In this document: positions 1-7,492 of the stretch, piece by piece
Layout: each line of letters opens with the position of its first letter
How positions within the stretch are numbered: position 1 is the stretch's first letter
NCBI GenBank assembly: GCA_964472545.1
Contig: CAYYNP010000179.1
Coordinates: 1 to 20,761 of the forward strand
Direction: 5' to 3'
DNA length: 20,761 nt
Source of the DNA: CAYYNP01 sp964472545
Lineage (GTDB): Bacteria > Planctomycetota > Planctomycetia > Pirellulales > Thermoguttaceae
Notes under the pieces: model-generated
Told to the model about the DNA's origin: nothing
What the model saw: the letters and a program-made list of their open reading frames with translations, nothing else
Databases searched by the model: none
Translations under genes and position numbers: made by a program

Positions 1-131
1 CGAGACGACTACTATTCACGTCACCACGTCTCGCGGAGCGAGACGACTACTATTCACGTCACCACGTCTCGCGGAGCGAGACGACTACTATTCACGTCAC
101 CACGTCTCGCGGAGCGAGACGACTACTATTC
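1..131. repeat. 38-bp tandem repeat, three full copies plus a partial fourth
   Basis: Three identical 38-bp units occupy 1-38, 39-76 and 77-114. A 17-bp start of a fourth copy follows (115-131, CGAGACGACTACTATTC) before the sequence diverges. Across each unit junction lies a strong hairpin, CGTCTCGC-GGA-GCGAGACG (8-bp stem, 3-nt loop), at 27-45, 65-83 and 103-121. There are no unique spacers, so this is not a CRISPR array. The array starts at the window edge and may extend upstream. It lies at the 3' end of the minus-strand ferredoxin gene and supplies that gene's stop codon. No T-run follows the stems, so a classical intrinsic terminator is not evident, although the hairpins could protect mRNA 3' ends. 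Confidence 0.95.
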
Positions 132-1907
132 GCGAGTCCGCGAATTTCCCGGCAGAGCCTGCGGCCCGCTGGCCGGCGGAAGACGCTCGGGCACGTCGGG
201 GAACGCGTGCAGCCGGTGTTCGTTCTCGGCGAACACGACGACGGCGCTCTGCTGCAGGTTGCCCTCCTGTACGACGTGTTTCTTGTAGCACCGATATTGA
301 CAGATGCCGCAGCCGACGCACTTGTCCGCGTCGACGTACGGGGCTTTGATGCGGCTCATCTCCTCCAGTTCGACGTCGGACAGCAGTCCCGGCGGCGGGG
401 GCGGATCTAACTCGATCTGCAACCAGCGCAACTCAATGGCGTCGTAGCCGGCCCGATGGCACTCCGAGTAGCAGATGTCGCAATCTCTACGGTTCTCTTG
501 CCGAAACGGCAGGCAGGTCTCCGTGTCGATCTTTGCCAGGCCCATGTGAACGGCTCGCTTGACGTCGATCGCCAGCGGCTGGATGGCCCCGGTGGGGCAA
601 ACTTCGGTGCAGAAGTTGCAGTCCTGATGGCAGCCGGCGCTTTCGGGATCGACGACGGGAGTCCACAGCGATTCGAGGCCGTAGTCGAAGCCCGCCGCGT
701 GAAGCACCGGGCCGGGACAGACCTTGATGCACTCGCCGCAACGGACGCATAGATCGAGGAACGCAGGCTCCGGAACGCTGCCTGGCGGCCGCAACGCTGC
801 GACACGCCGACCACCCACGGCTGTTTCAACCCGACAGTACGCCGCGAAGCCGGCGCCCGCCAACGACGCGGCGACGAAGCCGCGGCGAGACACCGGGCGG
901 GGTGCGACCGATGGCTCGCTCCGGAGTTTTGGGCTCTGTCGGTTCCAGCGCGAGACAAACTGCACGGCGCCGACCGGGCACGCACCGCCACACACCTGAC
1001 AGTACGTGCAATCGCTAGTTCGCGTGGTGAAGTCTTCGTTGATCGCGTCGAACGGACAACTCTCCACGCACTTGCCACAGCCTGAGCAGGCGCCGGCGAC
1101 TTTGCGCTGCCCCACGCGAAAGACGGCGGCCACCGAAAACAGGGCACCGGTCGGGCAGAGATAGCGGCACCAGAAACGTCGGCCCAGCAGGCTCACCAGA
1201 AACGCCGCGGCAAACAACACCACCGATACGTACAGCGTCACGTCGGCCGCCGATAGGTGGCTCGCCCCTTTGGCCCAAAACAGTTGCAGGCGCGCCCCGG
1301 TGAACAGCAGTCCCCGAGTCAGCACGGCAATCGCCGCGAAGAAGCCACTGCTAAGCACGCCAAACATGGACGAGACGAGCACACCGCCGAGAATGTAGTA
1401 TTTCAGATTCCTCCAGCCGCCGGTCGCACGCACCGAGAATCGATGCAACCGTCGGGCGTGCCTGCCGACCAACCAATCGAAGGCGTCGATAAGCGTACCC
1501 AGCGGGCAGAAGTAGCCGCAGAACGCGCGGGGAATGAGCATGCAGAAGAGCAGGATTGCAACCGTCCACCACAACGTCGCCAGGTTGAGCATCCGTCCGG
1601 CTAGTGCCGTAGAGAGGCCGACCAGCGGATCGATCAACAGAAAGATCTCGGCGGGCCAATGCTCTTTGTCGGCAAAGGTGGCCGTCGCAAAATGCTCTGC
1701 GTACGGCCAGCAGACGTAGAAGAAGGCGTAGAGAAACGCCGCCAGACAAGCGATTTGCACCGCCCGGCGAATGGGCGAACGCCGTGTGGCCGGGGCGATC
1801 CAATCGAGCGCTCGATACAATAGCCCCCGCCAGCCGACGCGCCGGCTCTTAGGACGGAACGGCCAGAAGATGTTGGCCCCGCGGCGGGGCGGCTCCGGCG
1901 GGTTCAC
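126..1907 (-). CDS. NapH/NosR-type polytopic ferredoxin fused to a NapG/MauM-type ferredoxin
   Basis: 593 residues. The N-terminal half resembles NapH/NosR quinol-linked membrane ferredoxins: hydrophobic segments near residues 50-72, 95-132, 172-205 and 227-250, two CxxxCP motifs (C130/C134 and C247/C251), then two 4Fe-4S motifs (C274/277/280/284 and C300/303/306/310). At 340-357 comes SRRGFVAASLAGAGF, a twin-arginine-like motif plus hydrophobic stretch, followed by RPPGSVPEPAFLDLC, which is typical of the mature start of NapG/MauM. Four more cysteine sets follow (C387-397, C426-437, C465-483, C530-540). NapH and NapG are normally separate proteins, so this is a fusion with up to six 4Fe-4S clusters. 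The start is GTG at 1907, immediately after the TAA of the upstream FMN gene (TAAGTG), implying translational coupling. The TAG stop (126-128) lies inside the 38-bp repeat. The likely role is electron transfer between the quinone pool and the flavin partner; the terminal acceptor is unknown. Confidence 0.88.
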   Translation of the reverse strand: MNPPEPPRRGANIFWPFRPKSRRVGWRGLLYRALDWIAPATRRSPIRRAVQIACLAAFLYAFFYVCWPYAEHFATATFADKEHWPAEIFLLIDPLVGLSTALAGRMLNLATLWWTVAILLFCMLIPRAFCGYFCPLGTLIDAFDWLVGRHARRLHRFSVRATGGWRNLKYYILGGVLVSSMFGVLSSGFFAAIAVLTRGLLFTGARLQLFWAKGASHLSAADVTLYVSVVLFAAAFLVSLLGRRFWCRYLCPTGALFSVAAVFRVGQRKVAGACSGCGKCVESCPFDAINEDFTTRTSDCTYCQVCGGACPVGAVQFVSRWNRQSPKLRSEPSVAPRPVSRRGFVAASLAGAGFAAYCRVETAVGGRRVAALRPPGSVPEPAFLDLCVRCGECIKVCPGPVLHAAGFDYGLESLWTPVVDPESAGCHQDCNFCTEVCPTGAIQPLAIDVKRAVHMGLAKIDTETCLPFRQENRRDCDICYSECHRAGYDAIELRWLQIELDPPPPPGLLSDVELEEMSRIKAPYVDADKCVGCGICQYRCYKKHVVQEGNLQQSAVVVFAENEHRLHAFPDVPERLPPASGPQALPGNSRTRE

Positions 1908-3283
1908 TTATAGCCCTGCCTTCTTCAACGCGCGATAGACTCCGTCGACGATCGCGTCCTTGGTTACCGTGGCCCCGCTGATCCCGTCGACTTGCAGGCT
2001 TTGTTGTTCGACGATCCGACGAGGAATGATCGTGCAGGCGTTCTGGTCGATCTTCTCCTCGTGATGTACGACTTGAACGTCGGCAATCCGGCCGCCGTCG
2101 ATTGAGACGGCCAGGCGAATGTCGGCCGCGTAGCCCAGCGCCCGTTCTTCATACCGGCCGTCGCGCAACGTGGCCGTGGCCAGCGAGCGGAAGGCGATCA
2201 GGTCGAGCTTCGTTTGGACGGCGGCCGCGCGGCGCGGCAAAAGATGTTGACCATAGGGCGGCTTGGCCGTGGGATACAACTCGACCGCCTTGTTGTAGCA
2301 CTCTTTGGCCCGGTCGATCTTATCCCATTCGACGTACAAATCGCCGTACGCGGCGAAGACGTCGGCCTCGCGCATGATCCGCCAGGGCGGCTCCGGCAAG
2401 CCGGCCATGGCCTCGCCGAGACACTTTTCGGCCCGCTCGAATTCGCCGTATTGCGCGTAAAGCGACGCCAGCGGCACGTAGGCGTGGAGCGGCGTGTGCT
2501 CGTGCGGCTTGGCGATATACTCCCGATGGGCGAGGATCGACCAGAGCGGTTCGCCGCCCAGGAACGTATACATCGGATACTCATGACCGTCGCCGATATC
2601 GTCCTTTTGCAGATAGAGCCAGGTCAGCTTGATCGCCTCGCGATGCGTCTGGGGCTGGCCCAAGGAGAGCAGCCGACGGATCTCCAATCGGCCTTCTTTC
2701 CAGGGATGCGACATCGCGTAGCTCGTCTCGACGTCTTCCAGCCAGGGCGGCGGAATCTCGACTTTCGCGAGCCGTTCATCAAGCGTCGGCTCGGCGTTGG
2801 GATCACGGGCGGGTGACATCGCAGTCGGATCGACGGGCGGTGGGTCGACGGGAGTTGGTTCGACCGGAGTTGGATTGACCGGAGTTGGATTGACCGGAGT
2901 TGGATTGACCGGAGTTNNNNNNNNNNNNNNNNNNNNNNNNNNNNNNNNNNNNNNNNNNNNNNNNNNNNNNNNNNNNNNNNNNNNNNNNNNNNNNNNNNNN
3001 NNNNNNNNNNNNNNNNCGGAGTTGGATTGACCGGAGTTGGATTGACCGGAGTTGGATTGACCGGAGTTGGACTGACCGGCGTTGGAGCGACCGGCGTTGG
3101 GGCGACCGGTGTTGAATTGACCGGCCCTTTCGTGGTTTGTGTCGGAACGACGCTGGGCGACTTACTCGCCCTGTCGGTCGCCAACCCCGACCCGCTGCAT
3201 CCCGTCGAGCAGGCCAGAATTGCCACGAGAACAAGCAGAACGGCCACGCCGGCCGACCGACGGAATTGCTGCAATTGACGCAT
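1908..3283 (-). CDS. FMN-binding lipoprotein-like protein with Pro/Thr-repeat tether and TPR-like helices (interrupted by an assembly gap)
   Basis: The start is ATG at 3283, with GGGAGA 4 nt upstream. The N-terminus (MRQLQQFRRSAGVAVLLVLV) is a signal peptide with candidate lipobox cysteines C25 (ILAC) and C29. A Thr-Pro-Val-Asn-Pro repeat tether follows, encoded by a 15-bp minisatellite and broken by 100 N (2917-3016). After the gap the frame continues through more repeats into a TPR-like helical region (two AEKCL/AKECY-type helices) and a C-terminal FMN-binding domain of the RnfG/NqrC/NosR type. That domain ends in DGISGATVT, whose final Thr is the residue normally flavinylated by ApbE. The ATG at 2819 is internal to the repeat tether and is not the real start. 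Apparent loss of frame comes only from the 100-N placeholder. The gene is directly followed by the fused ferredoxin. No apbE is seen here. The expected location is anchored outside the cytoplasmic membrane. Confidence 0.82.
2851..3122. repeat. 15-bp coding minisatellite, interrupted by a gap
   Basis: Unit GGAGTTGGATTGACC on the plus strand, read on the minus strand as Val-Asn-Pro-Thr-Pro. Four copies plus 6 bp lie left of the gap (2851-2916) and seven copies lie right of it (3018-3122). Units are identical next to the gap and diverge outward (GGCGTTGGAGCGACC, GGTGTTGAATTGACC). Homogeneous units in the centre and diverged units at the edges suggest expansion by slippage or unequal exchange, and explain why assembly failed here. 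Confidence 0.95.
2917..3016. other. assembly gap, 100 N placeholder
   Basis: Exactly 100 N inside the minisatellite. The left flank ends after 6 bp of a unit and the right flank begins with the last base of a unit. A perfect array would therefore need 8 + 15k missing bases, which 100 is not, so the N run does not measure the real gap. Confidence 0.97.
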
Positions 3284-3502
3284 TGTCTCTCCCTGGAAGT
3301 CGTGTCCCTCGGTTGAAGCCCGTCACGCGCTGGCAACGGCTGCCGGCACTTCATCCTAGTCGATCTTGCAGCGCAGTGGTAGCTCCTCCGCTACGGAAGG
3401 CCGCCTGCGGGGGTTGCCGAAAATGGGCGGGCGGCTAAGCTATGTGGTAGAAACACTGTCCGACCGGAAACGGCCAAAGACGCGCCAACTCGAACAGGAT
3501 TC

Positions 3503-3507
3503 AGGAG
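3503..3507 (+). promoter_or_regulatory. Shine-Dalgarno AGGAG fixing the start at 3516
   Basis: AGGAG lies 8 nt upstream of ATG 3516. The open frame extends upstream to 3366, but those extra 50 codons encode no recognisable sequence. Starting at 3516 places the twin-arginine signal at residues 14-38, as expected for a Tat substrate. Confidence 0.75.
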
Positions 3508-3515
3508 TACGCCCA

Positions 3516-4430
3516 ATGAAACCGTCACGGCCGCAGTCCACACATGGCCAGGTAACGCGCCGACGGGCGCTGCAGTCGGGCTTTGCCGCCGCGATGGCTT
3601 TTGGCACCGCCAATCTAGCCGGCGCGGCCGACGGCCGCGCGGAAATCCGCCCCAAGAAACTCCGCGGCCGCATCAAGCAATCCGTTTGTCCGTGGTGCTT
3701 CGATCCGATGCCATTGGAAACGCTCTGCAGGCACGCCGTGGCGATGGGTATTCAGTCGGTCGAGTTGGTCGATCCGAAGGACTGGCCGTTGTTGAAGAAG
3801 TACGGGCTGGCCTGCGCGATCGCCGGCAGCCACAGTTTCACCAAGGCGCTCTGCAATCCGGCCCACCACGAAGTCTGCCTCGAGAGCCTCCGTAGCCGCA
3901 TCAACGACTGCGGCGACGCCGGCGTTCCGTCGGTGATTACGTTCTCGGGCATCGGCAACGAGATCTCCAGCGAGGAAGGCCTCGATAACACCGTGGCCGC
4001 CTTGAAGCAGGTGATCGGATCAGCCGAGAAAAAGAAGGTCAACGTCTGCCTCGAGGTGCTCAACACGCGGGTCGACAAGCATATGATCGGCGTGCCGGGC
4101 TATCTTTGCGACACGGTCGAGTGGGCCGTGGAGGTCTGCCGCAAGGTCGGCTCGCCGCGGATGAAGGTGCTGTTCGACATCTTTCACGTGCAGATCATGC
4201 AGGGCGATATCATCACGCGGATTCGTCAATACCACGAGTACATCGCCCACTACCACACGGCCGGCGTGCCCGGCCGCCACGAGATCGACGACACCCAAGA
4301 GATCAACTACCCGGCGATCATGCGCGCGATCGTAGAAACCGGCTACACCGGCTACGTGGCCCACGAGTTCATCCCCGAGCGGGATCCGGTACGGTCGCTT
4401 CAGCAGGCCGTGACGCTCTGCGACGTGTGA
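3516..4430 (+). CDS. Tat-exported hydroxypyruvate-isomerase-like TIM-barrel protein
   Basis: 304 residues. The N-terminus carries a twin-arginine signal (TRRRALQSGF, then an Ala-rich hydrophobic stretch, probable cleavage near AGAA at 35-38). The rest is an AP-endonuclease-2/xylose-isomerase-like TIM barrel closest in look to hydroxypyruvate isomerase. Visible candidate metal and catalytic residues are E180 (VCLEVLN), D221 and H224 (LFDIFHVQ), H247 followed by AGVPGRHE, and E284 (VAHEF). The segment HTAGVPGRHEIDDTQEINY is characteristic of that family. Family members isomerise hydroxypyruvate/tartronate semialdehyde or small keto-sugars. Export by Tat is unlike the cytoplasmic enzyme and suggests a different substrate, perhaps a sugar released from glycans. 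The gene is divergent from the FMN gene (232-bp spacer) and convergent with the glycosidase gene. The substrate assignment is inference. Confidence 0.85.
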   Translation: MKPSRPQSTHGQVTRRRALQSGFAAAMAFGTANLAGAADGRAEIRPKKLRGRIKQSVCPWCFDPMPLETLCRHAVAMGIQSVELVDPKDWPLLKKYGLACAIAGSHSFTKALCNPAHHEVCLESLRSRINDCGDAGVPSVITFSGIGNEISSEEGLDNTVAALKQVIGSAEKKKVNVCLEVLNTRVDKHMIGVPGYLCDTVEWAVEVCRKVGSPRMKVLFDIFHVQIMQGDIITRIRQYHEYIAHYHTAGVPGRHEIDDTQEINYPAIMRAIVETGYTGYVAHEFIPERDPVRSLQQAVTLCDV

Positions 4431-4445
4431 TGCCGCTTGGCAACT

Positions 4446-4554
<109 letters not shown>

Positions 4555-4579
4555 AGATTCGCCGTTCCGCAACGGGCTG

Positions 4580-7228
4580 TCAGCGCTGCACTACGGTGTA
4601 CGCCGTCGATTCGCCGATTCGTATCGTCAGCCGCCCCCCGTCGGTGGAAACGTCGACCGGTCGCTCGGTCGAATACCCGTTCTCGTCGCAACCGACGACC
4701 TTGCGAGGCGCCGGCCCGCTCCATAGCAGGCCGACGACCGCGTCGATCTTCTGGACGCCCCACGGTGCCGAGCCGACCTCGCGAATGGTGCCGCCTTTGC
4801 CGTCCTCTTGCGAGGTGGCCCAGCCGTAGAGTTGATCGATCGTCATACACTGGATGAGAATCTTCTCCGATGCGCGAAGCGGCCGGTCGTCCATCGCCAC
4901 GACCATCACGGTGCCGTACTGGTTCTTCATTTCGATCTGCACGTCGCCGAACTGCACGGCCCCCTGCTTGCCGAGGAATCCGGCCACGCCCTGCACGTTG
5001 GGCGTATTCACGGCGGCCAGCCCCACGCCGTAGTCCCAAACGAGTTCGCCGGTGATACTGCGGATCTTCCTGGCATCGCGGTTGATGTAGCGTCCGACGT
5101 CGCGGCGAGTCGATTGCTCCGGCGTGCCTTGGAAGTTGCGCGTAACGCGGCCCACGTAGAACGTCAGCGGATCGATGTCCTCGACGGCGTCTTTCTCGTT
5201 CGTGCCGTCCGGAGCCTGCGCGGCGCGGAGTTGGTCCAGTGCGGCCGAGGCGAAGACGTGGGTGCCGTTCATGGCGTAGAGGTCGTCGAGGCGAAGATTG
5301 TCGATCACCACGGCCGGCGCCTCTTGGACGTCACCCCGCCGATAAGCTAAGGCAGCGGCGAAGTAGCTCCCCAACGCCACCGGGTTGTTCAGCGGGAACT
5401 TCCGCACGGCCTGATCCCACGCGGGGCTGCCGACCGCGAAGTGGATGATCCCGTCGAGACCCTGTAACGAGCCCCAGGTGGCCGTAAGAAACACGGCCTC
5501 TGCGCGATACGCGTTGGGCATCGGCCAGCCGATCTCGGACGTGATGTGCGGATGGCCGTCGGTCTCCACGTACGGTAGCGGATTCGCCTGACGCAGATGC
5601 AGCGCCGACTGGCTCTGGAACGTCTGCCCGGGCCGCACCGACCACGACGCCGACTCGCCCTTGTGACCGTGATCGAAATAACCGTGATGGTCGATCACGT
5701 CGCCGGCCGTGTAGCAGTAGCGTTCCAGCGCGTCGAGCGTGCGCGCGTCGGCCGTGTGCCAATTGCTGCACGAGACGAGCCCCTCGTAGTGACACTCCTC
5801 TTTGAAATAGGCGACGGCCTGCTGGTAGAAGCCGCGCATGTTCTCGGTAAGGAACTGGACCTGATCGCCGATCCGTTTGCGCTTGGCGGCGCTGGCCTTC
5901 AGGCCGTCGGTGGTCATCGCCCAGGCGTCGTAGAGTTCCATCCGGCCGTCGTCCGGAGCGTCGGTCGCTTCACGGACGCCTCCCCACGCCGCGACGGCCC
6001 GATCGAGCGAGCCGTGTTTCCGTGTAAGCCAGGTTCCGTAGAGCCGCGTAAACTGCTGCCAGCGCCGCTGGGGCATGTTTGTCTTGCGAAACGTCCAGAA
6101 GAAGTGGCTGTCTTCATTGACCACCTCGACGATCGCCACCGCGGGGTCCTTGCCCAACGGAACGCCCGTGTAAGGACTCGTCGTGGTCAGCAGGGCGCTG
6201 GCCCAGCGGAAGTAGATCTCCTGCATCTCGCCGTCGAAAAACAGCAGCATAAACGGCCGTTGGTCGCCGTCGAGCGAGAACCAAAGCGGGAAGTAGAAGC
6301 TCAGCTTGACGTAGATCCCTTCCTGCTTGAGCGCGGAGACGAGGTGATGCAGATCGTCGAGCCGGCGTCGATCGACGGCCGGATCGCGCGGGCCGTAAAT
6401 GCCTCCGTGCAGCCGCACCAGATTCACGCCATGCTTGGCCAGATGCTTCGCCAGGTAGACGTGCGAGGCGTGGTCCAACTGATAAACGCCGGGCCCCACG
6501 TTGGCGCCCCAGAATTTCACCTTCTCGCCGGAACCGAGCACGAAATCGTTGCCCACTGCCCTCACGGGGCCGTCGGCGCCGGCCACGTCTTCGTTGAGAT
6601 GTCGCAGGTCGACCAGCGCATCGTCACGGAACTCATCGACGTCGGGCTCCCAGGCAAAGAAGCCCTCGGCGGCCTTGCCGGTTCGTTCGCCCGGCTTCAA
6701 GGCTCCACGCGGCACGAACGGGCGCCGGCTGAAGACGAAGCAGTCGAGCCCGCCGTGGTTGTTGTTCTCGCTGTGGAACTTCATCCGAAGCGATCGCGGA
6801 CCTTTCCCCAGCGTCACCTTGCCGGCATTGATCCACGAGATGAACCGCATGTCGGGCTTGCCGTCGGAGGCGATGTTGAGGTTCTCGACGGCGCCCTCTA
6901 AGTCGACTTCGGTCCATGCCCCGCCGTCGAGTTGCCACGACAATCGCGGCTTGGCCACCGAGTTCGCCCGCATCCAGAAATGGTACTCGCCAGCCTGCGG
7001 CACGTCGAAGCGGAACTCCGCCTCGGGAGCCTCTCCGCCAGCAAAGTGCGACAACCACTCTCCGCCGGAGAGGTTCTCCTTCACCACGCTGTCGTACCAG
7101 CCGTGCCGTTGCATCGTGTGGCGGGCGGCGGATTCGCCTTCGATCCACACGTAGTCGTCTGCGGAGGATAAGCTTGCACATGCCGACAAGACGCAAAAGA
7201 GCAGCGGCCATGTTTGGGTAGATGTCAT
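4580..7228 (-). CDS. secreted clan GH-A glycoside hydrolase with N-terminal carbohydrate-binding-like domain
   Basis: 882 residues from ATG 7228, which has GAGGTGA 4 nt upstream; an upstream in-frame extension to 7354 runs into the neighbouring repeat and is rejected. The N-terminus is a signal peptide that ends near SSA (23) or is lipidated at C17 (LSAC lipobox). Residues 25-175 form a beta-sandwich domain opening with YVWIEGES, as in carbohydrate-binding modules. From about 195 to 600 is a TIM barrel: GANVGPGVYQ (241-250), NLVRLHGGIYGP, strand-4 motif VVNED with N371/E372 as probable acid/base, and TSEIGWP with E565 as probable nucleophile. The N-E pair plus a second Glu is the clan GH-A signature. 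A further beta-rich region fills the C-terminus to residue 882. The exact GH family and substrate cannot be stated. Context with two sulfatases suggests a sulfated polysaccharide. Confidence 0.85.
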   Translation of the reverse strand: MTSTQTWPLLFCVLSACASLSSADDYVWIEGESAARHTMQRHGWYDSVVKENLSGGEWLSHFAGGEAPEAEFRFDVPQAGEYHFWMRANSVAKPRLSWQLDGGAWTEVDLEGAVENLNIASDGKPDMRFISWINAGKVTLGKGPRSLRMKFHSENNNHGGLDCFVFSRRPFVPRGALKPGERTGKAAEGFFAWEPDVDEFRDDALVDLRHLNEDVAGADGPVRAVGNDFVLGSGEKVKFWGANVGPGVYQLDHASHVYLAKHLAKHGVNLVRLHGGIYGPRDPAVDRRRLDDLHHLVSALKQEGIYVKLSFYFPLWFSLDGDQRPFMLLFFDGEMQEIYFRWASALLTTTSPYTGVPLGKDPAVAIVEVVNEDSHFFWTFRKTNMPQRRWQQFTRLYGTWLTRKHGSLDRAVAAWGGVREATDAPDDGRMELYDAWAMTTDGLKASAAKRKRIGDQVQFLTENMRGFYQQAVAYFKEECHYEGLVSCSNWHTADARTLDALERYCYTAGDVIDHHGYFDHGHKGESASWSVRPGQTFQSQSALHLRQANPLPYVETDGHPHITSEIGWPMPNAYRAEAVFLTATWGSLQGLDGIIHFAVGSPAWDQAVRKFPLNNPVALGSYFAAALAYRRGDVQEAPAVVIDNLRLDDLYAMNGTHVFASAALDQLRAAQAPDGTNEKDAVEDIDPLTFYVGRVTRNFQGTPEQSTRRDVGRYINRDARKIRSITGELVWDYGVGLAAVNTPNVQGVAGFLGKQGAVQFGDVQIEMKNQYGTVMVVAMDDRPLRASEKILIQCMTIDQLYGWATSQEDGKGGTIREVGSAPWGVQKIDAVVGLLWSGPAPRKVVGCDENGYSTERPVDVSTDGGRLTIRIGESTAYTVVQR

Positions 7229-7232
7229 TTGG

Positions 7233-7239
7233 TCACCTC
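7233..7239 (-). promoter_or_regulatory. Shine-Dalgarno GAGGTGA for the glycosidase
   Basis: GAGGTGA on the minus strand, 4 nt upstream of ATG 7228. It decides this start over the upstream in-frame ATG at 7354, which would place 42 non-signal-like residues before the signal peptide. Confidence 0.75.
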
Positions 7240-7299
7240 GGCTGAATGAGAGTGCGTCGGGCTTGCTCGTGGCCAGTGCTCTGTCGATCTTAGATCTTT

Positions 7300-7375
7300 G
7301 GGTGCCATGCCCACGCTTGCGTGGGCATGCTGGTCTAGTCTTCGTCATGCCCACGCAAGCGTGGGCATGGCACCC
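7300..7375 (-). repeat. double-hairpin element, copy B core
   Basis: A perfect 30-bp inverted repeat, arms 7300-7329 and 7346-7375, separated by 16 nt. Each arm begins or ends with GGGTGCC/GGCACCC and contains its own near-perfect palindrome, CATGCCCACGC-TT-GCGTGGGCATG (11-bp stems). It can fold as two hairpins or one long stem. The layout matches copy A at 4474-4554, with the same GGGTGCC ends but different hairpin sequence. It lies 72 bp upstream of the glycosidase ATG. Confidence 0.92.
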
Positions 7376-7381
7376 GAGTCG

Positions 7382-7391
7382 NNNNNNNNNN
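7382..7391. other. assembly gap, 10 N
   Basis: Ten N sit immediately after CCCGAGTCG (7373-7381). They interrupt copy B of the double-hairpin element. Confidence 0.97.
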
Positions 7392-7456
7392 CCCCGCTGG
7401 GGGGGTGGGGGGGGGGTCTGCGTGCCCCCCGCCCCCCCCGGGGGGGGGGCGGCCCC
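7392..7456. other. homopolymeric G/C low-complexity tract, probable assembly artefact
   Basis: About 65 bp made almost wholly of G and C runs (up to 10 G in a row), unlike anything else in the window. It is flanked by the gap on the left and a second copy of CCCGAGTCG (7457-7465) on the right. The direct duplication of that 9-mer around the gap suggests the tract is erroneous low-quality sequence from a contig end, not real DNA between the two copies. Confidence 0.65.
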
Positions 7457-7459
7457 CCC

Positions 7460-7487
7460 GAGTCGTTAGACTCCTACTTCTTCAACG
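7460..7487 (-). repeat. double-hairpin element, copy B leader and small hairpin
   Basis: Read on the minus strand: leader CGTTGAAGAAGTAGGA (7487-7472), identical over 16 nt to copy A at 4446, then GAGTC-TAAC-GACTC (7473-7460, 5-bp stem, 4-nt loop), then GGG. It begins 5 nt after the TAG stop of the VOC gene. Together with 7300-7375 it reconstructs the same order seen in copy A. Confidence 0.85.
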
Positions 7488-7492
7488 GGCGG

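Noticed and set aside
1..131. CRISPR array
   Set aside because: Direct 38-bp units are contiguous with no spacers, and no cas gene is present.
2624..3283. 219-codon frame as a separate gene
   Set aside because: Its first part is the real N-terminus of the FMN protein. After the gap it continues in the wrong frame only because the placeholder is 100 N long.
3414..3441. Promoter for the TIM-barrel gene (TTGCCG-16-TAAGCT)
   Set aside because: Only 4 of 6 and 3 of 6 consensus matches with short spacing, too weak to list.
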